Part shown: one piece after another, positions 49,230 through 58,324 of the stretch
How the letters are laid out: each line of letters starts with the position of its first letter
How positions within the stretch are numbered: the first letter of the stretch is position 1
Source of the DNA: Chryseobacterium sp. Leaf404
GTDB taxonomy: Bacteria; Bacteroidota; Bacteroidia; Flavobacteriales; Weeksellaceae
Assembly (NCBI RefSeq): GCF_001424145.1
Contig: NZ_LMQM01000001.1
Coordinates: forward strand, 62,001-126,000
Reading direction: 5' to 3'
Length of the DNA: 64,000 nt
Notes under the pieces: generated by a model
The model's database searches: none
Told to the model about the DNA's origin: nothing
What the model saw: the letters and a program-made list of their open reading frames with translations, nothing else
Translations under genes and position numbers: made by a program

Positions 49230-49742
49230 ATGGAACTGCACCAAATTAATTCTCCGGACGATTACAGAATCAAACAGATTTACAGTTCGTACACTTCCTC
49301 TTTTCCCGAAGACGAAAGACGCGACTGGATGAAGTTTGTGCAACTTTTTACCCATCCAAACGTTAAGGTTTTTTCAGTCTTTAACGAAAGTGAAAACATC
49401 GGTTACGTCATCATTTGGGAACTTTCCGATTTTATTTTTGTAGAACATTTTGAAGTTTTTGCTGAGTTTAGAAATCAAAAAGCAGGCTCAAAAATTATTG
49501 ATCTTTTAAAGGAAAACCATCCAAGAATTATTCTGGAGATTGAGCCGGAAAATTTGAATGAAAATTCAAAACGAAGATTTTCGTTTTATCAAAAAAACGG
49601 TTTCAGCTTAATCGATGAAATGTATATCCAGCCAAGCTATGGCAACGGAAAAAAGAAACTTGACCTGTGGCTGTTGGCTAATTTTCAGCCTACAAATTTA
49701 GGTGAGACAACAAACGAAATTCATGATGTCGTTTATCATTAA
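49230..49742 (+). CDS. GNAT acetyltransferase
   Basis: A 170-residue acetyltransferase. The acetyl-CoA motif is VFAEFRNQKAGSKIIDLLKE (about 76-95), a variant of Q/RxxGxG/A. SSFPEDERRDW at the N-terminus and FSFYQKNGFSLIDEMYIQPS near the end resemble the YitI/ElaA-type small GNATs. Substrate unknown. It starts 2 bp after the PspC stop and overlaps the convergent gene by 4 bp. Confidence 0.8.
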   Translation: MELHQINSPDDYRIKQIYSSYTSSFPEDERRDWMKFVQLFTHPNVKVFSVFNESENIGYVIIWELSDFIFVEHFEVFAEFRNQKAGSKIIDLLKENHPRIILEIEPENLNENSKRRFSFYQKNGFSLIDEMYIQPSYGNGKKKLDLWLLANFQPTNLGETTNEIHDVVYH

Positions 49743-50521
49743 TATTCAAGATTATTAGTCTTTTTATATTCGCTAAATGCTGACATCAGTTCATTGGAGA
49801 TCTTTACCTTATCAAACTTCTTCCGATACTTTTTTGAGAGCAAAAAAACATCTTCTGCATACAAGAGAAAGCGGTCAATTCCTTCATCTCCCATCCCGAA
49901 CTTCCTGTAATAACTGAGATCAATTTCAGACTTTAGTCTGGCGAGAAAATCTCTGGTTTCATAATAATCAGGCTTTGTAGTTTTTACGCTTATCAATTTT
50001 GCGATTGCTTCAGCAACTCCAATAAGACTCACCTGTCCTTCACTAAAATTGTGTGGCTGAAAAGATTTAGGCGTCGCATTTTCAGGTAGAGCTTCTGTCA
50101 TTGGAGATTTCATATACTCATTCATCTTAGAATTAAGTCCTGCAATTTTCTTTGAAACACCTGCATTATTCGCATCTTTCTCCAGATTTCCGGTGGGCTG
50201 ATACTGAATTTTAACTTCAGGAATAAGCGTTTCCACAGGCCTCAAAATAATCTGTCGGGTGGCAAAAAAATCTTTTGATTCAATCTTAAATTCATTTCTG
50301 TAAAAACCTTCTTTTATAAAACGAAGCTCGTCTTTATCGTCTGCGATGATACTAAAATTACCCTCTGAATCTGAAAAAACTGATTGACTTGTATTAAAAT
50401 TCAACACCAAAACCTGACCTTGTACATGACCGTTATCATCCAGAATTTTTCCTGAAACAACAGTCTGAGCCAAAGAAAAAGCAGAAATCAGGAGAAAAAT
50501 CAGAAAAAACTTTTTCATCAT
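49739..50521 (-). CDS. Carboxypeptidase-regulatory-like domain protein
   Basis: A 260-residue exported protein: signal peptide (ending SLAQT), then a CarboxypepD_reg-like beta-sandwich (VSGKILDDNGHVQGQVLVLN, FSDSEGNFSIIA, about 20-95), and a helical C-terminal domain. It looks like a soluble relative of the N-terminal domain of TonB-dependent receptors, without barrel. It overlaps the upstream paralogue start/stop by 4 bp, so translation is coupled. Function unknown. Confidence 0.78.
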   Translation of the reverse strand: MMKKFFLIFLLISAFSLAQTVVSGKILDDNGHVQGQVLVLNFNTSQSVFSDSEGNFSIIADDKDELRFIKEGFYRNEFKIESKDFFATRQIILRPVETLIPEVKIQYQPTGNLEKDANNAGVSKKIAGLNSKMNEYMKSPMTEALPENATPKSFQPHNFSEGQVSLIGVAEAIAKLISVKTTKPDYYETRDFLARLKSEIDLSYYRKFGMGDEGIDRFLLYAEDVFLLSKKYRKKFDKVKISNELMSAFSEYKKTNNLEY

Positions 50522-51294
50522 TTTGCCATCGTTTGAGGGGTTTTATAGGAGTTGATTCTCAGGAGAACAGCACCTTTGAAACGGTTTACATCTCCATCGC
50601 TGCAGTATCCGTATTTCAGGATGCGCTTTCTTTCGAAGCCGCTGTTGAAAATATAGTAGATAAAATGCTGAATTTGAGAATTTTCAATCTTCAGTTCGGC
50701 AAAATAATCTTTTCCTAATGCCTGAATCAGGTAATTCATAAAATCCACATCATCCCATTTGTCTTTTATTTTACCGAAACTGAAAGTACCTTTCGTAACG
50801 GGTTGAACAAATTCCCCTGGTTTCGCGGCAAGCACTCTTGGATCAGATTTCTGGCTCATGTATTTTCCCAAGTCAGCTTTCAATTTCTGAACCTTCGTGG
50901 GCGGATTGTAATTCTTTATATCAATCTCAAGATCACCCGTAAGCTTCTTTTTCAAAACAACTTCCTCAATGGCAAGCTCACTTCTTTTCAGGGTAATATT
51001 TAAAGGTGATTCTAAATTTTCAGCAGTTACCACCGTCTGAAAACGTTCGTATCCCAAAAGTATGAAACGCAGATTGTCACCCTGTCTTCCTGATATCATA
51101 AAATGACCATCATCATTAGTCAGCACTCTTTCGTCTGTACGGATGTTGATTACCGTGACGTTACGCATTTCTGCATTTTCTTCAGAAACCGTTTTCCCGA
51201 AAATATATTCCTGCGCATGGAAACTGAGTGAAAAGAGAAACGAAAAGAAAAAAAGTAATTTACATTTCACAGGCCATTGTTTTATTTTCAGCAA
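50518..51294 (-). CDS. Carboxypeptidase-regulatory-like domain protein, paralogue
   Basis: A 258-residue protein with the same layout as its downstream neighbour: signal peptide (SLSFHAQ), CarboxypepD_reg-like part (FGKTVSEENAEMRNVTVINI, TNDDGHFMISGRQGDNLRFI), then a helical part with YFAELKIENSQIQHFIYYIF. The two are tandem duplicates with divergence. Similar gene pairs occur widely in Chryseobacterium-like genomes. Function unknown. Confidence 0.78.
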   Translation of the reverse strand: MLKIKQWPVKCKLLFFFSFLFSLSFHAQEYIFGKTVSEENAEMRNVTVINIRTDERVLTNDDGHFMISGRQGDNLRFILLGYERFQTVVTAENLESPLNITLKRSELAIEEVVLKKKLTGDLEIDIKNYNPPTKVQKLKADLGKYMSQKSDPRVLAAKPGEFVQPVTKGTFSFGKIKDKWDDVDFMNYLIQALGKDYFAELKIENSQIQHFIYYIFNSGFERKRILKYGYCSDGDVNRFKGAVLLRINSYKTPQTMAK

Positions 51295-51453
51295 AGCTAA
51301 AATTTATTCGGTTTAAAAATTAAATTTTAACCAGCATTAACACGTTTTGTCAATTCTTATTAATTTTTGGTTCAAATTTGTTAAAATACTGATCGCTACT
51401 GTTAAAAATCCTACAGAAAATATATTATCTTGCAGTTTAAATTGTCTTCAAAA

Positions 51454-54400
51454 ATGCAAAATTCATATACGGTGATCAATGCTTCTGCCGGGTCTGGTAA
51501 AACGTATGCTCTGGTACAGAAACTTCTGATGATTTGCCTCCGCTATCTCAATCAGCATCAGTCTATCAGAAATATTCTTGCTTTGACCTTTACCAACAAA
51601 GCCGCCAACGAAATGAAAGAGCGGATTTTATCCTGGCTGGGAAGATTTACCGAAAATAATTATGCCGAAAATTCAGATTTAAAAAATATTCAAATCGCTT
51701 TTGAAGAGGAAGGTTTGAAAATAGATATTCATGAACTTCATTACCGCTCAAAGAAGCTTTTAGATTACGTTCTTCACAATTATTCCACTTTAAATATCGG
51801 GACGATTGACCGTTTTAATTCCCGTCTTGTGAGAAGTTTTTCTTACGAACTGGGTTTAGCCAAAAACTTTAATCTTGAAATTGATCCTGAACCTTTTTTA
51901 ATTGAAGCTGTAGACAAAATGCTCGATCAGATTGGCGAAAACGAAGTCATTTCAAATTCATTTATGGATTATGTGGATTACAGTTTGGAAAACAATGAAA
52001 AAATAAACCTGAACAAAAACCTCTACGATTCTGCCAAAGAATTTGTGAAAGACATTCATTATGAAAATCTTCAGAAGAATAAAGATTTTGATCACGAAAG
52101 TTATGAGAACATCAAAAATACGCTCCGAAAAGAAATTTCAGCCAATAAAAAACGTTCACTGGAACTGAGTTTAAGCTCCATCCAGCTTTTCACAGACCGA
52201 GCTGTTGAAGTGGAAGATTTCGCGCAGGGCAAAAACGGTTTGGGCGGTTTTTTTGTGAAAGTAAAAGATTTTTATCAGAAGACGAGAAAAGATTTTCCTT
52301 TTCCCGCCAGTGAAGAATCTGCGCAGAACAATTTTCAAAAGATATGTTCGGCAAAATCTAAACATAAAGAAGCAGACATCAGGGAAATTCTGGATGAGCT
52401 CATTCAAAACCGGCTGGAACTTATTAAAATTTTTATTGAAACCCAGAAAAAAGAAAAGATCCTTGCCGCACTTTTACCAATGAAAGTGAATAAAGATATC
52501 CAGGATGAGCTGAAAAAAATTGAAGAAGAAAACGATTTGGTTCTGCTTTCAAAATTTAATATTTTAATTAATGAAAACCTGAAAAGTGAACCTTCGGCAT
52601 TTATTTATGAAAAAGTTGGCTCTCAGTTCCATCATTATTTCTTTGACGAATTTCAGGATACATCAGAACTTCAGTGGCAGAATTTTCTTCCCTTAAGGGA
52701 TCACGCTGTTTCGAGTGACAACACTTCTTTTACATTGGTGGGCGACCCGAAACAGAGCATTTATCGTTTCCGCGGTGGTGAAAGTCAGTTGATGCTCGAC
52801 ATTATCAGCAAGAAAGAAATCACTCCGAAAGAAGCATCACTTTTAGTTTTAAAAGACAACTGGCGAAGTGCGAAAAATATTGTGAATTTCAATAATGACC
52901 TGTACCGTTTTCACTCTGAAAATCTGAATAATGAGCACAAAAATATCTTTGGAAATGACGGTGAGCAAAATCCAAAATCATCAATCGAAGGTAGAGTAAA
53001 GGTCAATTTGATTGAAAATCTTACCAACGAAGATTTTTACACAGATACTTCAGAGAAAATGCAGAAAGATATACAGGAAAGTCTGGATAACGGTTTTTCA
53101 TTTTCGGATATTACGATTCTGTGCCGTGGCAATTTTGACATTTTCAGCTATTCTCAGAAACTGGGGAATTTAACGGTCAACTATAAAGGAGAAATCACCA
53201 ACATAAAAACGATTTCGGATAAAGGACTGACGCTGGATTTATCTGATACATTAAATGCTGTGATCGAACTTCTGAGATGGCAGAGCAACAGAAAAAACAA
53301 GACGAGCCTCATCATGATGATGTATTTTCTGAGAAAGTCCGGACGCATTTTGATGGATGACTTCACTGTTGGAATGCAGGAAATTCTGAATATTTTTGAC
53401 CATAACTTACAGGCAGAAATTATTCAGCAGAGATATGGTGTGAAGCTTTTCCAGGATGATTTCCCAAAGTTTAACCTCTATAATTTTGTTGAATTTTACA
53501 TCAATGAATTTTCAGTGGAAAACAGGGAAACCGATTTCCTTCTGAACTTTCTCGAGATGCTTTTCAACTTTACTCAGAATGCCGGAGCGAGCACCAAAGA
53601 ATTTTTGAAATACTGGGATGAAGAGGCTTCGAAACATACCATTCAGGCATCGGAAAACATTGATGCGATTCAGATTATGACCATCCATAAAGCAAAAGGA
53701 CTTGAGTTTCCTATTGTTTTTATCCCAATGATCAACAAAAACCGTGACGCAGAGTTTACCAATTGGTTCGGTACAGGCGATAACGAAATTTTACAGTCTG
53801 TAAATATCAGCCAGTTCAGCAAAAATCTTGAGGTTTATGATGAAGAAATAGGAAATTTTAATCAGGAAAACTCCTACAAAAATTTTGTTGACAGACTTTG
53901 TTTACAATACGTTGCGACAACACGACCTGTTGAACAGCTGTTTTTTTACATTCAGAAAGCAAATAAAACTTCCAATAACCTTGAAATTTTGGAGTTTGTG
54001 CAAACTAAAAACACCGAAAATGCAGATGAATTTGATATCTACCCTACCGACCCTGAAATGCTGAAGAAAAAGGTTTTCCATAAAAAATCTTCTTTCAGAT
54101 CCAAAAATATTACTGAGCTGAAGAACCTCAACGAAAAGACAACTTCAATAAAGGTAGCGACGCCTTCTAAAAATTATCAGACAAGAATTGAGAAAGTGAG
54201 AATCGGTCTTTTTGTGCACGAACTTCTTTCGAAAATCAATACTAAAAAAGACATTGCAAAGGTTTTGGAAAAATATATTCTTGAAGGTCAAATCACGCTG
54301 GAAGAGAAAATGGATATTGAAAAAAATCTACTCAGAATTATTAATCAGCACAGCGAATTTTTTGATGAAAAATGGGAAGTCATCAACGAAAAAGACATTA

Positions 54401-54591
54401 TGATTTCTGAAAACGGAGTTACAAAAATCTACAGACCAGATAGGATTCTGAAACATCAGAATGAATACGTGATTGTAGATTTTAAAACCGGAGAGGAAAA
54501 CGAAAAAAATGATGCTCAGATTGAAAATTACAAATCTGTTTTGGAAAGTTTAGGGAGAAAGGTTGTGAAAACGCAGTTGATTTATATATGA
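51454..54591 (+). CDS. RecB/AddA-like UvrD-family helicase-nuclease
   Basis: A 1,045-residue protein of double-strand-break repair. The ATG at 51454 (MQNSYTVINAS) is preferred to a TTG at 51430. Helicase motifs: NASAGSGKT (9-17), LALTFTNKAANEMKERI, FFDEFQDTSE (about 396), LVGDPKQSIYRFRGGE (about 428), LKDNWRSAKNIV, TIHKAKGLEFPIVF (about 742) and LQYVATTRPVEQLF. The C-terminus holds a RecB-type nuclease: YRPDRI, then VIVDFKTGEENE (D-x-K) and a final Tyr helix. The nuclease partner (AddB-like) is not next to it. Confidence 0.9.
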   Translation: MQNSYTVINASAGSGKTYALVQKLLMICLRYLNQHQSIRNILALTFTNKAANEMKERILSWLGRFTENNYAENSDLKNIQIAFEEEGLKIDIHELHYRSKKLLDYVLHNYSTLNIGTIDRFNSRLVRSFSYELGLAKNFNLEIDPEPFLIEAVDKMLDQIGENEVISNSFMDYVDYSLENNEKINLNKNLYDSAKEFVKDIHYENLQKNKDFDHESYENIKNTLRKEISANKKRSLELSLSSIQLFTDRAVEVEDFAQGKNGLGGFFVKVKDFYQKTRKDFPFPASEESAQNNFQKICSAKSKHKEADIREILDELIQNRLELIKIFIETQKKEKILAALLPMKVNKDIQDELKKIEEENDLVLLSKFNILINENLKSEPSAFIYEKVGSQFHHYFFDEFQDTSELQWQNFLPLRDHAVSSDNTSFTLVGDPKQSIYRFRGGESQLMLDIISKKEITPKEASLLVLKDNWRSAKNIVNFNNDLYRFHSENLNNEHKNIFGNDGEQNPKSSIEGRVKVNLIENLTNEDFYTDTSEKMQKDIQESLDNGFSFSDITILCRGNFDIFSYSQKLGNLTVNYKGEITNIKTISDKGLTLDLSDTLNAVIELLRWQSNRKNKTSLIMMMYFLRKSGRILMDDFTVGMQEILNIFDHNLQAEIIQQRYGVKLFQDDFPKFNLYNFVEFYINEFSVENRETDFLLNFLEMLFNFTQNAGASTKEFLKYWDEEASKHTIQASENIDAIQIMTIHKAKGLEFPIVFIPMINKNRDAEFTNWFGTGDNEILQSVNISQFSKNLEVYDEEIGNFNQENSYKNFVDRLCLQYVATTRPVEQLFFYIQKANKTSNNLEILEFVQTKNTENADEFDIYPTDPEMLKKKVFHKKSSFRSKNITELKNLNEKTTSIKVATPSKNYQTRIEKVRIGLFVHELLSKINTKKDIAKVLEKYILEGQITLEEKMDIEKNLLRIINQHSEFFDEKWEVINEKDIMISENGVTKIYRPDRILKHQNEYVIVDFKTGEENEKNDAQIENYKSVLESLGRKVVKTQLIYI

Positions 54592-54623
54592 TTTTAAAAA
54601 TTTAGAAGTTCAGGTTTAAAAAC

Positions 54624-54660
54624 AAATTCCGGTCGGAAGCAATACCTCCAACCGGAATTT
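54624..54660. terminator. Bidirectional terminator
   Basis: AAATTCCGGT (54624-54633) pairs with ACCGGAATTT (54651-54660), with GGA/TCC pairing further in. Between convergent recB-like and clpB genes. Confidence 0.88.
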
Positions 54661-54685
54661 TAAAAAACTAAATATGAAAAAACTA

Positions 54686-57280
54686 TTACTTTTCTGTGGG
54701 TCTGAAAACCAAACCTGTCTCTTCAAAATAATCCAAGGTAATTCTATCACCGTCATTTACAGTTCCTGCGAGGATTTCTTTTGATAATTTATTCAATACT
54801 TCCTGCTGAATTACTCTTTTCAAAGGTCTTGCTCCAAAAACCGGGTCGTATCCTTTGTTGGTTAAATAATTAAGTGCATCCTGTGTTGCAGTCATAATGA
54901 TATTTCTCTTTGCCAATAGATCATTGAAACCTCGCAACTGATACTGCACGATTTTTCCGATTTCTTTTTTTCTTAAAGGTTGGAACAATACGGTTTCATC
55001 AATTCTGTTCAGGAATTCCGGACGTAAAGTTTGTTTCAGTAAATCAAAAACTTCAATTTTAGTTTTAGCTACAATTTCATCCTGATTTTCTTCGGTGATA
55101 TTTTCAAAATTTTCCTGAATGATATGCGAACCCAAATTCGAAGTCATAATGATAATTGAGTTTTTGAAATTCACAACCCTACCTTTATTATCGGTCAAAC
55201 GACCATCATCCAAAACTTGTAATAAGGTATTGAAAACATCAGGATGCGCTTTTTCAATTTCATCTAAAAGCACCACTGAATAAGGTCTTCTTCTTACAGC
55301 TTCCGTCAATTGCCCGCCTTCATCGTAGCCAACATATCCTGGAGGCGCACCAACCAAACGAGAGACAGAATGTCTTTCCTGATATTCACTCATGTCGATT
55401 CTCGTCATATTATTTTCATCATCAAATAAAAACTCGGCCAAAGCTTTTGCCAACTCAGTTTTACCAACACCTGTTGTTCCTAAAAACAAGAAACTTCCGA
55501 TAGGTTTTTTTTCGTCGCTCAATCCCGCTCTGTTTCTTCTGATAGCATCAGCAACTGCTTGAATCGCTTCTTCCTGACCAACAACTCTGTGATGAAGTTC
55601 AGTTTCCAGATGCAATAATTTTTCCCTTTCAGATTGAAGTAGCTTTGTAACAGGAATTCCTGTCCATTTTCCAATCACTTCTGAGATATTGTCAGCGGTT
55701 ACTTCTTCTTTAATCAATTCATTCTGATGGTTTTGCATCTCCAGTTCAAGTTTTTGCAAAGCATCTTCCTTCTCTTTAATTTTTCCGTACTGAATTTCAG
55801 CAACTTTTGCATAGTCTCCAGCTCTTGAAGCTCTTTCTGCTTCCAGTTTCAGAGATTCAATATCTTTTTTAATCGAGGTTAAATCCTCAGATTTTTGTTT
55901 TTCTTTGAGCCATTTGGCATTGATCTCATTTCTCTGCTCGGAAATTTTTGAAATATCTTCTTTTAAATGGTCGATTTTTGTCTGATTGCCTTCTCTTGAA
56001 ATGGCAGCCAATTCAATTTCCATCTGCATCAGTTTTCTATCGAGAACGTCCAATTCTTCAGGTTTTGAATTGATTTCCATTCTCAACTTCGCTGAAGCTT
56101 CATCAATTAAATCAATCGCTTTGTCCGGTAAAAATCGGTCTGAAATATAACGCTGAGACATTTCCACCGCAGCAATAATCGCTTCATCTTTGATTCTTAC
56201 CTTGTGGTGCGCTTCATATTTATCTTTAATTCCACGAAGAATGGAAATCGCAGATTCTGTATCCGGTTCTTCCACCATTACTTTCTGGAAACGTCTTTCA
56301 AGCGCTTTATCTTTTTCAAAATATTTTTGATATTCATTTAGAGTTGTCGCACCGATCGCTCTTAATTCTCCTCTTGCCAAAGCGGGTTTTAAGATATTCG
56401 CAGCATCCATTGCGCCTTCACCACCTCCGGCTCCCACCAAAGTGTGGATTTCATCGATGAAAAGAATGATTTGTCCGTTTGATTTTGTGACTTCATTGAT
56501 GACGGATTTCAATCGCTCTTCAAACTCACCTTTGTATTTTGCACCGGCAATCAAAGCGCCCATATCCAAAGAATACAAGGTTTTATCCATTAGATTTTCA
56601 GGAATATCTCCGGAAATAATTCTGTGCGCAATTCCTTCTGCAATTGCGGTTTTACCAACGCCTGGCTCACCAATCAGAATCGGGTTATTTTTCGTTCTTC
56701 TCGAAAGAATCTGTAAAACCCTTCTGATTTCTTCATCACGACCGATAACCGGGTCTAATTTCCCTTCTGCTGCGAGTTCGTTGAAATTTTTTGCATATTT
56801 ATTTAAAGACTGATACGTTTCTTCCGAACTTGCAGAAGTTGCTTTCGAGCCTTTTCTTAATTCTTTGATTCCGCCTTCCAGAAGGCTTTTGGTTACACCC
56901 ATATCTTTCAAAGTTTTCGAAACCTCAGAACTGGTTTCTAAAAGTGAAAGCCAAAGATGTTCGATGGTTACAAATTCATCACCCATTTTTTTGGCGATGT
57001 TAGGTGCATCCAACAGAACTTTGTTGGCTGACTGCGAAAGGTAAATATTTCCTCCCTGAACTTTTGGGAGTTTTTCTAAATTTTCTCTGTTGCGCTCTCT
57101 TACCAACGTTGCATCTGCTTCCGCTTTTTTGAGCAAGAAAGGCGATATATTTTCATCCACCTGAAAAATTCCTTCCAGAAGATGTTGCGGTTCAATCTGC
57201 TGATTGCCAAATTCCATAGCAACCTGCTGTGCAGCCTGAATGGCTTCCTGTGACTTTACTGTATATTGATTTAGATTCAT
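54686..57280 (-). CDS. clpB: ClpB disaggregase
   Basis: An 864-residue Hsp100 ATPase that, with DnaK, pulls proteins from aggregates. N-domain (EAIQAAQQVAMEFGNQQIEP), NBD1 with GEPGVGKT (about 203) and LFIDEIHTLVG, coiled-coil M-domain (about 405-525), NBD2 with GTTGVGKTE (about 600) and VVLLDEIEKAHPD, and a C-terminal VLNKLSKEIL stretch. Length is normal. The M-domain distinguishes it from ClpA and ClpC. No CIRCE element or other heat-shock operator was seen upstream. Confidence 0.97.
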   Translation of the reverse strand: MNLNQYTVKSQEAIQAAQQVAMEFGNQQIEPQHLLEGIFQVDENISPFLLKKAEADATLVRERNRENLEKLPKVQGGNIYLSQSANKVLLDAPNIAKKMGDEFVTIEHLWLSLLETSSEVSKTLKDMGVTKSLLEGGIKELRKGSKATSASSEETYQSLNKYAKNFNELAAEGKLDPVIGRDEEIRRVLQILSRRTKNNPILIGEPGVGKTAIAEGIAHRIISGDIPENLMDKTLYSLDMGALIAGAKYKGEFEERLKSVINEVTKSNGQIILFIDEIHTLVGAGGGEGAMDAANILKPALARGELRAIGATTLNEYQKYFEKDKALERRFQKVMVEEPDTESAISILRGIKDKYEAHHKVRIKDEAIIAAVEMSQRYISDRFLPDKAIDLIDEASAKLRMEINSKPEELDVLDRKLMQMEIELAAISREGNQTKIDHLKEDISKISEQRNEINAKWLKEKQKSEDLTSIKKDIESLKLEAERASRAGDYAKVAEIQYGKIKEKEDALQKLELEMQNHQNELIKEEVTADNISEVIGKWTGIPVTKLLQSEREKLLHLETELHHRVVGQEEAIQAVADAIRRNRAGLSDEKKPIGSFLFLGTTGVGKTELAKALAEFLFDDENNMTRIDMSEYQERHSVSRLVGAPPGYVGYDEGGQLTEAVRRRPYSVVLLDEIEKAHPDVFNTLLQVLDDGRLTDNKGRVVNFKNSIIIMTSNLGSHIIQENFENITEENQDEIVAKTKIEVFDLLKQTLRPEFLNRIDETVLFQPLRKKEIGKIVQYQLRGFNDLLAKRNIIMTATQDALNYLTNKGYDPVFGARPLKRVIQQEVLNKLSKEILAGTVNDGDRITLDYFEETGLVFRPTEK

Positions 57281-57680
57281 ACTTTTATAATTAATTGTTT
57301 CCTTATAATAAATGATAATTGATCTTTGAATTGTATCAAATTCAGTTCAACTTTAGTTTTTAAAAAACATTAAGAAGTTAAATTTTTAAGATTTAAATTC
57401 TTAATGTTCACTCAATCATTTATTCTGAAACCTTTATCGCAAAAAGTATTCAATTATTGATTTTATAAAAAATAAGGTCAAAATTTCCGAATTTAACATT
57501 TCATTAGCATTTAAAAAAAGACAAAATTTCCGTTTTTGCTTAAAATTGATAGATTTGATTATTAAAATTGGTGAGTCTAACGATTTTTAAATTTTATGAA
57601 ATCGTAAAAGGCCATAGTTTGAAAATCACTCATCAAAAAGAATAGATTTAAACTCAGAATATTTACTTTTGTAGCCTATC
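57281..57680. other. 400-bp noncoding gap with inverted repeat
   Basis: Noncoding, AT-rich. An inverted repeat has perfect 11-bp arms AACATTAAGAA (57366-57376) and TTCTTAATGTT (57398-57408), with TTAAAT / ATTTAA pairing inside. It has no T-run after it, so it is more likely a repeat or operator than a terminator. Near the right end TACTTTTG (57664-57671) is a good -7 promoter box for the TetR gene, 9 bp before its ATG. Half of a paa-type operator word (CTAACG) occurs at 57577, without a partner. No tRNA or small ORF seen. Confidence 0.6.
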
Positions 57681-58256
57681 ATGGAATTGAAAGAAAAACA
57701 ACAGAAAATACTGGAAGTTGCCATAGAACTTTTTAAAGAAAAAGGGTATCCGGCAAGCTCTGTAAGGGATTTGGCAACGAAGCTGAACATTAAAGCAGCG
57801 TCTCTTTATGCGCACATCCGTTCGAAGGAAGAAATTTTAGAATGGATCTGTTTCGGTGTGGCTCAGGAATTTTTTGATGAACTTCAAGTGATAAAAACCA
57901 CCAGCCTTCCACCAAAAGAAAAACTCAATCTTTTTATTGACAAACATCTTTCTATTGTTCTGAAAAACCGTGATGTGACGCACATTTACTCTAATGAATG
58001 GAAACATCTGGAAGTACGCTTGACGGAATTTGTAGATTTAAGAAAAAACTATCAGCAGGAAGTTGAGCAGCTGATTTCTGAAATTTACACTGCCGAAAAC
58101 TGGGAACTGAAATCGCCGACTTTCACGACAAGATTTATTCTTCATACCCTGAATAATTCTTATTTCTGGTTTAAAAGAAATATTGAATCTACGGATGACA
58201 TCAGGGAAGAAATCAAGGAAAAACTTTTATTTGGCCTGATTGGGAACGCAAAGTAA
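57681..58256 (+). CDS. TetR-family transcriptional regulator
   Basis: A 191-residue repressor. Residues 5-51 are the DNA-binding part, with helix-turn-helix VRDLATKLNIKAASLYAHI (about 28-46). The ligand domain includes DVTHIYSNEWKHLEVRLTEF, like the acyl-CoA-responsive TetR group (FadR/PaaR/LiuR types). It could be the regulator of the paired palindromes at 13146 and 30941, but it is 27 kb from the paa promoter and no other data support this. Monocistronic. Confidence 0.82.
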   Translation: MELKEKQQKILEVAIELFKEKGYPASSVRDLATKLNIKAASLYAHIRSKEEILEWICFGVAQEFFDELQVIKTTSLPPKEKLNLFIDKHLSIVLKNRDVTHIYSNEWKHLEVRLTEFVDLRKNYQQEVEQLISEIYTAENWELKSPTFTTRFILHTLNNSYFWFKRNIESTDDIREEIKEKLLFGLIGNAK

Positions 58257-58289
58257 TATTTCCATCAAAAGCAATATATTTTAGGTCAA

Positions 58290-58315
58290 CAGATTGCTTC
58301 GTCCTTCGCAATGAC
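58290..58315. repeat. Short hairpin repeat (ATTGC...GCAAT)
   Basis: ATTGC-TTCGTCCTTC-GCAAT within AGATTGC...GCAATGAC. This kind of word is often dispersed in Flavobacteriia; only one copy in this window. It lies between the convergent TetR and GH92 genes. Confidence 0.5.
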
Positions 58316-58324
58316 TTTCTAAAA

